From the NCBI RefSeq assembly GCF_036884655.1, contig NC_088356.1, positions 12,428,501-12,492,500 of the forward strand: a stretch of 64,000 nt of DNA. The letters are read 5' to 3'. Under the pieces are notes generated by a model that worked only from the letters and a program-made list of their open reading frames with translations, did no database searches and was not told the origin of the DNA. Positions 31,401-43,400 of the stretch are shown in pieces; position 1 is the first letter of the stretch, and each line of letters opens with the position of its first letter. The translations under genes and the position numbers were made by a program. Origin of the DNA: Musa acuminata AAA Group. Taxonomy: Eukaryota > Streptophyta > Magnoliopsida > Zingiberales > Musaceae.

Positions 31401-34400
31401 CACAAGTAGATGTAGCCAACAAAGAGAAAACATATATGTCACATTAAAAAAAAAAGAATTGGACTTCAAGAAAAAGTCATACCTCAGATTTATCGAAACT
31501 AATCAATCAAAACTGTAATAAGAGACTTGAGGATGAAGAAGCTTAAAATTAATATTTGCGAGAATGGAAGTGCTATAAATGTCATTCCACAAAAAAAAGG
31601 TACCTTGGGCCTGGTATAAGACTTTCGGAAAAGCAGTTAATTATAAAAAAGTTATCTGATATCAAAACAGCATGGAAAAATCCACAATGTCTTACTAAAA
31701 AATATATAGACAAATAACCTACTTAAGTTGTTGAACACTACTATAACAAATCTATGCAGAATTAAATAAAAAGTATTTTTTGTTGAAATGTTAACTGGTA
31801 AAGGCTACAGCCACACCAACAAAATCAACAATAACTGTGTCGAAAGGATCAATAGACCAAATAATTGGTTTCAAAGAACCATGATAATTATGGTTTTATA
31901 CAAAAAACCAGATCCCATGCATCCATTTGGATACCTCTTAGCAGTGGTTGCAATACTTGAGAACAATTAGTTGCAACTACTTACCTGAATTTTAAATGCA
32001 TTCCCCACAGCAGACAGTATGGGGCTCCACACGCCCAGGACACCTGGTGGTCGTTGAGATGGTGCAGTCTCCAAAGATAACTTCAACTTTATCTCCGAAA
32101 CGTCTATCAATCTGAAATAAAGAAAATCACATCAAACTAATCACCTATTAATTTTGTTATGCTAGAGCCTGCATTCAGGCCAGTGCCAGCCAACAGCTGG
32201 CATGCCATTTTGGGTGCGGGTGCTTTACTTTGGGTGTATACTATGCCAGAGAAATGCTGGCATGGCGTCTTGAGTGCTTTGCTGTGCTTGTATGAGATGC
32301 CGGCACATGCCTTATGATTGTGTCAATCAGTCCACATTTCTCAAACTAATTTTTAAATAGCAACATATCCTACTCATTGAGAAAACATGTGGCACACAGG
32401 CAGATAAATTTCAGACTCACGAACCACCTTGTCATGAATTCCACTGAAATCAAGTTATCCCTGTCGTCTGAATTGTGTTAGAAACATACACCACTCCTTT
32501 TTCTCTAGAAAAAAATTAAGGTTGTTAAAAACTTAAAATATAATTACTGGTTTAAATTTCAAATCATCTGTATCTCGTTGACATTTGGGATAAAAGGAAC
32601 AAAATCCATATACAAAGCAAGGTTTGTGATACCACCCAGTTCAGCATGTGCAACATTTACAATCCTCTTGGTGTATGGTATGCTTGATACAAGGCCCACA
32701 TGGGATAATTTCTTTTTTTTTTTTTTTATACTTTTTTTCAAGGCTTGGTATGTACCAACATCCCGAGATTCGGCACACCAATATAGACTGATACAATACT
32801 GGTCTGAGCTCTGATCGATACACTACCGTTACATGAAATTACGAAACTTGGGTAAAAGTATTATGTCTTAACCAACACACCCATCTTCATTGAGATGGTA
32901 GGTCTTACCACATAAAACAAGACACGATAAGTTCATTTTTTTTATCCTTAAACTTGTAAAACAGGACATTATAAGTTTAGTATCATATTCACACCAAACT
33001 CATTTACTTAAGAAACTTGGGGAAAAGAAAAAAAGTTTGCCCATCTAATTTGCATAGAGGAAATTGCTAGCATTTTTAAGAAGTAGGTCTAGGCTCATTT
33101 GCACTTTGCCACTCATGTTTGTGTCAATCTGTTTACCTATCTGAGTTTTCATCCATCAACATAAAACAAGACATGGGAAGTTCAAAGTCAATTTTTTAAC
33201 TCCTTGGTAATAAAACATGGTATGTTTAAGTTCAGAATCATTTTTGCTCCAAGTTCATGTACTTGAGAAAGTTGGAAATAAAAGAAGTCTTCTGATCTAA
33301 TGAACAGGGGAAATTGCTAGCATATAGCACAACTATATTTTGGTTCATTTGCACTTTGTCACTTGTGTTTGAACTTTTAAGTATCAATTGAACTGTCTGA
33401 TTTTTCATCCATCAGTCACAAGCCTCCCATTACCCACTTCACATTAAAAATTGTGTATTGTCTTGGTGATAATAAGGCTCAACATATTAGTGATATGATG
33501 CAGTTATGGGACTCGTAAGGGTGCGGTGCATCAGACTATTATATAGTGTCAACGCGATTCTAAGATGCCTAACATGTGCTGATTGTGGCATGACATGGAA
33601 AATAGGTTACATCCATGTGGGACTCACTAGAGACCCTATAACTATTTGAATGATGTCGCATAGCCATGATGCCTACAAGGCATCAACATGGCATCATTTG
33701 CAATGTCACACAACTTGTGTCCATATCATGTAAATATCATGTATGTACCAACACATAAATGAACTTAGTTATTCATATAATAAAGTTTGTTGTTACATTA
33801 TTCATTCACATGGGTTGGGTAATGGAAAGCTTGAGATGCTGATGGAAAAAAAACATTTTTAAAATAATGGTCCTACCATCCAAGACACAGGTGTGTAAAC
33901 TACAATTTAGCCTTTTGAACATTACAAGAAAGCTCAACTATAAAGTCTGCTTAAAGCAAGTCAGACTTTTGACTTTTCTTTTATGGAGGTGGAAGTAAAG
34001 ATAATAACAGTACAGAAACTGAATGTCAAGCGCTTTACCTGTTATTAAATCATGCACAATCCACTAACTTCATTATTTCCTGTGAGAAAGAAACCTGATA
34101 ATTTGTTTATTTTCTATCCCTTGCTTTAGTTCCATCCTTCTTTTATAATCAATTTTAAAACAAGCAAGAAAAGCCCAATTGGGAATAATGAGATCCATCC
34201 AGTGATTTCAATAGGTGCTCGGGCGAGGCGAGGCCCGAGCGCCTCACTTTATTTCCAGGCGGCGCGCTTCAAAGAGGCGTCGCCTGGGCGCTTCGGGCGA
34301 GCACCCGAGTTAAACCAGGCGACCGAACCAGCGTTTTAGGTCTAGTTCGGTCTCCGGTGCTTTAGTTGGTTCAATCGAACCAACTAAAGCACCGATATCA

Positions 34401-37400
34401 GTCTTCCTCTTGCGACTTCCCAACCCTAACCCTGTTCGTCACTGTCGCCCCCGTTGCTGCTGCCACTGTCGCCACTCGCCGTTGTCGTTGCTCCCGCTCC
34501 CGTTGCTCACCGTTACCGTTGCCGCTGCCACTATTGTCGCTCGCCGCTCCCGCTCCCACTGTCGCTGCCGTTGCTCACCGCTACCGCTATCGCTGCCACT
34601 ATCACCGCTCGTCGCTCCCGCTCCCTCTCCCTCTCCCGCTGCTCGCTGCTATCGCTACCGCTGTCGCTGCCATTGTCGTCACTCACCGCTCCCGCTGCCA
34701 CTTCTCGCTACTACCGTTGCCGTTGCTCGCCTCTCCCGCTCCCGCTGCTATTGCTCATTGCTACCTCTTCTCACATGGACTCAATAGTATACTGTTAACA
34801 GTATATTAATAGTATACTGTTAACTGTATACTAGTAACAATATTTTTTTATTTATTAGATTAATAATATATTATTTTGATTTTAATACTGCTAATTTTTA
34901 TTTATTTAAAATTATTGTTATTGTTTTGAATTTTGAGATTTTTTTGTTAATGTGATATTGTGATTTTGTAATATTTTTTAATTTAATCTCATATTTTTAT
35001 TTAAATAATTATATTTATTAATTATATTATATATTGTTATATTTTAATGCCTCGGGCGTTTTTGGACCTTGGCGCCTAGTACTTTTAAAATCACTGGGTC
35101 CATCTGATTAACTTTAAGGATATAGAGGATCATTTGACTTGAGGACATGGAAGGTATTTTATATCGAAGGCACATAACCCATTATGTTCTCGATGGGGTG
35201 AATACACATATGTACTAGTGGTATATAAATCAGAGAACTAATGTGAACTAGAGTATTAGTTATCACCATAGTTTGCAGTACCGGTCCGTACCGCCCGGTA
35301 CGGGCGGTACGTACCGGTCCGACAGACTTTCGGTACGCGGACCATATGTTACCGTTCCGACACTATAGCATTACTGTATCAGTACTGTAGAACTGTAGCA
35401 CTGCTACAGTGCTCGGCACGCCTGAATATACCGCTCGGTACACCTGGGTGTACCGAGCGGTATACCATACCGTACCGGTACCGAGCCCAGATCGAAACTC
35501 CGATACGGTACGGTATTGCGAACCTTGGTTATCACAGCTACATAACATTAGTAACAGTTACATAGTGGCCCTTCCTAATAACTTGGATGAAATTTGAAGA
35601 TTTAAGGTTAAACTAATAGGATACATGATCTATGCACATAAGATAGGAATATCAAGTATATTTTGAGAATGGCTTGAGCTTCTATCTGAAAGTTTTCCTA
35701 TGTTAGGCAACTTTGTATTCACTGATCAATTATCTAAAGTATCACAAAGTTTATAATAAAAGAATGCACGTAAGCAATTGAAATACAACGCAGCAAAAGT
35801 TTAACCAAACCATCTAAACTACTTTAGAGGAATCCCGTCTAGAAGGAATATTAGCTAGAACTAATATTGAATGAAGTTCTTACTCTAGTTGAATCTCTGG
35901 ATCAACTTGTGCAGTGCCGGAGCTTCCAGGAATACTATCTACACGGATACTCTTGTAAAAATTTGCCAATGCCCATATAATTGGCTCATGAATATTCAAT
36001 CTCCAGAGTTTTTCTGTTACCTAGTACATAAAAAGGAAGTGGTAGGTAGTGCAAAAATGGTGGCTGTCCTTAGTTTTGTGCATGACCATGACATTTAAAT
36101 GAAAGTTTACCCGGATGTAAACATATGGATAGACTTGAGTGCCATCTGAAGCCTCGTTGCTTTTCATAATGGTTGTTTTAAAGACTGGATGCTTTCTGTC
36201 AGGCATATCCTCAGGGGCCAAAAGAACGGGCATCACTGTTAGTGGGAGCTGATTATCAAGTTGTAAATAACCAAAAATAAGCTTGAACCTGAGAAAAGTA
36301 GAGGCAATAACTCAAATTGGTTAAGAGAAAAGAGGCAGCAATAACAAAGACAAAATGATCCAGATGTTATATTTGATAACTTTGTATTTCAGATAAATGG
36401 CATATATTAAAATCAAACATTATATATTTTAGGGTCCAAAACAAAAAAAACAAAGCTCAAGCCTTGATCCTCATGAAACTAACTTAGATCTACAAGAATC
36501 TAGGCTTTTAATTTTTGAATATGTAGAGCCCTAAACTAATCCGTGGGGTATAGCCACCCACAAAGCTCGGCTAGTTGGCTAGCGCCACCTGACAGATAGG
36601 CTTATCATCTGCTACAGGCCCAATACCAAGCAGTATGCCTGATACCAAGCTTCAACATCTGGTTTACATTAATCCGCATCTTGGTCGGCGATGAGACCAG
36701 CAAATACTGATCGGTAACATACCAAACTAGGAAAAATTACTTGGTCTTAATTACTGATCAAACTGGTATGTATAGCTAGGTACATATCAGTTAAATTAGG
36801 ACAAAAATTCAAACATATAGCTCGATACTAGTACATGTATAATTCATTCTTATTTTTATTACTTCGTTCAATGATATCGGGTGGGATGGGTTGGCATACC
36901 ACTTGACATATTGGTACCACATACTGTTCAATTAGTTGCTGAAACTTGTCTTGAACTGGTGTTTAAAACCTTAATGAGAAAGAAGTAATGGAATTAGGGT
37001 CAGTGAAAACAGCATATATCTATGTAAAATGTAGGCATATAATCTTAAATATGCATATATGGTGCATTGCTTCAAGAAACCTGTCTTTCTAAGTTTCTAA
37101 CCATAGAATAGACTGGATGAGCATGTTAATTACCCAAAACTTGAAAATGGTTAACAGAGAAACTACTTTCTGTCTGCCTATGTAACTGTACTTAGAAAAG
37201 AGAATGTAAAATGCCAGAAGCCTTGGCGCAGAAATAAAGCCCTGAACATCAAATCTGTGATTTTAGATGGGTAGACATTGCAATATTCAGTAGCTTGGGT
37301 AGGAATAGATCCAAGTGATGGTGAGTCGGTGACACACTCGTTCAAATGAAGCCACAATTTATTCTGCATTCAGCTTTTTCAAAAAAATATTGAAGAAAAT

Positions 37401-40400
37401 ACTTAAACCTCTTAATTAAAGAAACTGATGGCCTCTGACTTTCAACTTGTCCATCATGAAGTCATATTACCAGACACATATAAAAGAGAGGTTGGCTGAT
37501 GATTTTGATTGTTTAGTCATTTAGCTAAATATTTGTTTTAGACTAACACCTCTTTTCTTTTTTATTTTCCTTCCACTCTCTCCACATAGCCCCCTCTAAA
37601 ATCCATTTTACACCTTAGATTCTTCCTCAAGTTACTGTCAAATAAATCCAACAGAAACTTGCAAATTAGCAGAAGGATTGAAACTGATCCCTAAACTTCC
37701 TCTAGTTACACTTTTCAGGCATTCCTCAGACTTCCATTAGTTCAGCATTCCAATTTTTTTCATCATAACACAATATTTGGACTCTTGTGAACTCCACAAG
37801 TGGTAATTCTAAAGTGTCAACTCTAAAGGAGTCTCCTGAAGGTTTCAGCGGAATATACACTTGTATTCAGCCATTTAGAGTCCATTAATACATGAGGAAC
37901 TACCATGTTGCCCCAATCAATAATCACTAATTCATTTCAATGCCATAGAAGGAATATACACTTGTATTTTATTAAGAAAGACTGAATCCTAGAATTTAGA
38001 ACATACATCTATCTGACAAAGGAAACCTAAAGGATGTCAGAAGTTGGTCACGGATAAGGAAAATTGAGAAGTTCAAGCTAACCAGTAGACAATTCTAGTG
38101 TTACTGTTTTTTTTGCAAGAAACACACAACATGATCATAAAATAAATAACTTAATTTAAAATATCAAATTGCACATTACCATGACTGAAACCAAAGGATT
38201 TCAAGAACAATATTTACCTGCTTGTTGTTCCAGCATCAAATCCTGACAAATATGACATATATACCCTCTCCAAGTAAAAATATAACAACTCTTTTGGTCT
38301 ATGATCTATAAGTGAGACCCCCACAACCCCCAGTTCCATTATAAGTTCCAATGGAGCTGTGCCATTATGAGGCTCTTTCTGAAGAGAGGAAGTACCCCAT
38401 CTCATAAATAGTACAGAATCTGTCCTTTCCCGTGAATCTGTTGTCATTGTTTTGCAATCAATTAATCGCACAATCTTATAATCTCCCATTTCAACGACAA
38501 TAATCTGAATACCCAGTGCTTGCAAATCTTTAGAACTATTCGTTTCCATTTCCAAGCTGACATTTTGGATGTAAGTTTCCTGATGACTAATGACACAGAC
38601 ATCAATAAATTTCTGCCCGTATGGATCATCCCATGAGAACTTTGCAGTTGAAAGTGGTTCCAAGAAGATCCAGCCATTCTCATCTAAGCCGGACTGCCGA
38701 ATTTTAATTTTTGTACTAGCCGTCCTATTTTCCATTCTGTAAAATAATAAACCTCCATAAGAAATTTGCAAATTGAAAACAACAAACAATCTCTATTATT
38801 ATAACCAACAGAAATATGTGAAGAAGAAATTACCTAAGAGGGCCATATGACGATCCTAGACGAAAAACAACCAAAAAACGTGAACCTTCTTCATAACCAC
38901 GAATTTCAGCCCTTATAAAACTCCTACCACCATGATGCTTCCTCAGCACAACAGTGATGCTTTCTTCTTTTACAATTTCCAATGGAAAGGACCAATCTGT
39001 GTCTTCCAGTTGGACCTAGAGAAATATTAGAAGACATGAGAAGAAGAATTATGCTAAATGGGAAACAAGAAAATTCAATTACAACCAGAAAAAATCTAAC
39101 ATAACTTGACATTTAACCATACAAAACTTGGACAGAAAATGAATTAAACATCTCTCCAAGTTTTTTCTAGGATGCAAAATTTTGTACAATCCAAATTAAT
39201 AAAAAAAATGAATAGCAAACCTAAGAAAGGAGTTTTTGATAACAAATATCACAGAAAAACCTTCAACGATAATTAAGGTAAACAAAGTGTCACCTTCAAA
39301 TATACATTTGTTCAATCAGGTCATAGATTTTCTCAAGCTTTTGAACACTCTCATTAATCATTATGTAGGAATGTAAGAGATGTCTAAAGTTTCACAGCTC
39401 ATAATTCCATCAGTTCTTGTGGGTGGTTGGTAAATTATTTCCTGTAGTTATATCTACAAATCTTAAATTGTCTTCTATCTATCTGAAAGAGATCTTCACA
39501 GATCTAGGTTCAAAATAAGCCTTCTAAAATCATTCGATGTATCAAGTCTATTCTGAAAAAACATGCATTTTACAGCAATGTTCGGCGTTTTGCTTAGACC
39601 AGGATGGAACATTCATGTGAACAGCCCCCGTTTCAGCGGTCCGGTCCAAACCATTAAAAATAATAATAATAAACATACTCTAGGGCTTGTGTTTATGAGA
39701 CTTCTTCGCCCCAGACGCAAGCCCTTTCGCCTGTGCAGCCACCTGCTTCCCGGCATGCACCACTCATGGGTACGCTTCCTCCCCTTCCTTTTCCTCCTTC
39801 CTCCACTGCCTCCTCTCCTTCCTCTTCCTTCTTTCTATTCTTCTTCGTCTTTGAGTCACTGGTACATACTGGTGTATCATGTGTCGGAACACTGGTACCA
39901 ACTGGCATGTACCAGTCTGGCTAAGGACCGACATGGGTCAGGTACACCAAACAGCAAACCTAGTTTATAGTTTATACTGATTGACTACGTAACAAAGCAA
40001 AATGATTGAAGTGACATAATTTATTATAAGCAGATAAATAACAGGCATGATATGTTTCCACAGAACATCAATAAACATGATCACCATACTTGTCCCAACA
40101 CCCAAATGCTTGAAGTTTTCTTCCTTATATCAACAACAAAAGAATAATACAAAGGCAGCAAATTACTAGGAGCTTATCTGGTCCTCCTGCTTCAGAATAA
40201 AGAAAGGACACTCTTGAATCGGATGCATGTAAAATCTTAGGCTGATCTGCAATGTTGAACTTAAGGAATATATCTTCTCCAATCCTGTTTGTGAATGTCA
40301 TGTATGGACGAATAAAAATAACCTGGAAAATATAAACAAACTAAGCACAAATTTGATTAAGATAACTTCCACCCTCAATTCCTCATATAGAATATGATTG

Positions 40401-43400
40401 ATTACCTTTGTCGGAACAGATTGATAAGGGGATGGTTTTGAGGAAATAAGCATCCTCATGCATTTACCATCAGTGTCATAAGCGTAAAGATCAATTAATC
40501 CATCCTGACATTTACAGGAAAGAAGTTAATTAGATCTTTAACTATGAGAAGTGATAATTAGAAATAAGATAAGAGAAATTACCATGTCACCAAGTGGGGA
40601 CAGATCTTTAACTGGTCCGAAGCACTCCTTGCCAGGTCCACTTATTGATGCAGATAATCCTAATAGTTTGAAGTTTAGAAAAGAAGCTATTGTGTATCCA
40701 CCAACCATTTCTTCCTCAGTAATTTCCCAAAGTAGTTTCTCCGTTTTCACATAAGAACGAAATGAAACAAGAAAATGTGTTCCATCTCTTGTCCCTGGCA
40801 GGGCCATAAACCTCAAATTAAGTGGCGGACATCGTGCACTTGAAATCCAATAAGGAGCATATATTCTAATTACTCTAGCTACCAGACATTCCTTGCCATA
40901 GTTCTGCTCAAGAATGACCTGAACAATCCTGCACAGAGAACACACATTGATCTGACCAAAGTATTGACCCTAAAAACTTGAGCAAACCTAAAGAATTTAA
41001 GAGCGTATTCTCATAAAAATACCTTTCTGATAAAGAATTTTTTAGATTTATCACCTTTGATGGCAATTTGCTTGGATGTGATATAGGCACAGGTTCCTTG
41101 AAAACAAAAAGTGTCAATAATGGAAAGATAAGAAATTGCATGACCATGACTATTTATCAACCAAGAATTTAACATACATGTTCAGATTGCCATTCTCCTT
41201 CTGGAAGTAGTGACATGTACAGTGGATCTCGCAGATCAGCACTGTGAATCTTGATAGTTTCACCTGGTCCAAGATTGCCTTGAGAGCAAGTTATTTGTTC
41301 ACCACTCAACTTATTAGCAGTTACTGTATATTTAGCAGAAAGGGGAAGGTAATTGGCTAAGGATATAGGAGAATTGATAATAAGATTCCAGTCATTTATG
41401 GGAACTGAGTTGATATCTTTGCCAATCTCTTTGGCCTTGATACTCACACAAAACCACAAACCTTCAGAATGATCTGAAGAAGTCCCTGCCTTTTGAGAGC
41501 AAAACAAGAGCACATCACACTCATTAAGAGCTGATACACATATCTCAGGCGAATCCTCATGTCCCCCAGAAATCTCAGTTTGATAATGTTTGTCCAGAAC
41601 AATGCTCCAACTGTATTCCTTCTCATCTTTAGAATTCTGTGGTCTTAACTGCATGATATATGACACAACAGGATTTGACAAGCCTGGTAATGGAAGTGGA
41701 ATAGTATCACCTGCTTTTAATAACCCAACAGATATTTCTTTATTTTCCTTGAATGGCACATATTTCCTATGCCTGATCCACTTTCTTTGCCTTGCATAAT
41801 TATCAGAATTCAATTCTTTTGATGATTCAGGCCACTTCAAATGTTCAATATCTGAAGCGTAAACCCAACCATCAGCCGTGACTACAGAACTTGTATCCAC
41901 ATGCCAATCGTCAGTCCACTCCCAGTCATCTGGCAGTTCAACAACAGATTGTCCCTGCACAACAGAACAGATGCCTTTAATATTGGGATTATTTTATGTT
42001 GTAATTCTTTCATACTGTCTTGTTTTTTTTTTTTTTAAATAAAAACTAAATTAGTTTAAGGTCCTATAAAAAGAAAGATAAGATCATTCCACAAAATCTC
42101 AGCCAGAGGAGAATGGATATTCTCCTTCCATAAAGAGGATATGTTATCTATGTTCTATCCTACCATGTCTAGCAGGCTGCTTTATTATATTCCCCAAAAT
42201 AGTGCACACAAGAGAAGGCTGTAAATTTTCCAATAATAGTTTTTAGATCTGCAAAGATACCCTTAACTGCCCCAGGTGGATACTTTCCTTCCATTAATGT
42301 TAATTGCAGGAATCTTTGCATCCGTCTTCATACTGTCTTGTTGATTATGGTAATTTAAATTTGACAATTGTCAAGGAGAAAAAGATCCAACAATGGTGCT
42401 CAATAACCTGAAATCGGTCCAAACCTAACCCAACATTTCAAGTATTGATCCTCATTTTGGATCCTTTGACATTAATAAATTATGTCAGATCCTAGTTCTA
42501 ACCAGACAGTGAGCACAAATCTGATACCTGGGATATATCTGAATCAAAATTTGTATTGTGAATCCATGAGCTTACCAAGTACAAATATAGATTCTGGGTG
42601 GATCCAATCCAAATCCAACCAGACACTCAGCCAGTTCTAAATGACTCAATTGCTACACTAACTTTTTGTAAATAACCGATTTCAACATGTCACAACATTT
42701 CTACAGAATTGGCAGAGCTATGTAAATGATAGACAAAATAAAAATTTGTCTGATTGTCTGGGTTATTTCATCGACTCCAATATCAAGTCAATCACATTAT
42801 AAAAATAAGACTACCACATATGTTTGTTTACCTAGACAATCCACTTTAGAATTTCTTATTTTAGTTCCAACCCTTTTGGGGATTGTTTTTGACAAAAAAA
42901 AAATGCACATTCTACCTACACCAACAATATATATATGTATATATGTATGTATATACATATATATATTTATCTATAAATATATATATGTATATACATACAT
43001 ATATACATATATATATTTATAGATAAATATATATATATATGTATGTATGTATGTATATATATGTATATATATATATAAGATTTTGGCGACATTGTTGAGG
43101 CGACGTCGCCGAATTTTTATTATATATATATATATACCGCTCGGTATACAGTACCGTATCGTACCGAGCGAATGTCGAAACTCCGGTATAGTATGATATT
43201 TCAATCCTTGGTTCATCATCTCATGATAGCTACTAATCCTTTCCTCAAATTTTGATAAAATATAATATGATGATACACATTCTATCCGACAGGCAGAATA
43301 GCTCAGAACTCCGTTTTAAATAATTAAATCTGCAAACTAACTTGCAAAGCCATCAAAATTTATGCATTTCTTGATAATATTCTATTGAAATTCAGCCAAC

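Larger units (their letters stand above)
32112..35883 (-). other. 3.8-kb VPS13 intron with transposons
   Basis: Donor at 35883-35882 and acceptor at 32113-32112 on the minus strand. It contains the hAT derivative at 34200-35096, the GTACCG element at 35267-35527, a degenerate GTACCG-type copy near 32619-32852 and, near 32163-32310, an imperfect repeat of gccag/tgccggca motifs. The rest is plain AT-rich sequence. Confidence 0.85.

Noticed and set aside
34366..34809. Three overlapping long open frames rich in Arg, Ser, Pro and Leu
   Set aside because: They come from the degenerate CCGCTG/CCGTTG trinucleotide tract inside a hAT derivative. Trinucleotide repeats keep all frames open.
35267..35527. 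GTACCG blocks read as promoter or operator clusters
   Set aside because: The 8-bp flanking duplications and recurring ends show these are mobile-element interiors rather than local regulatory sites.
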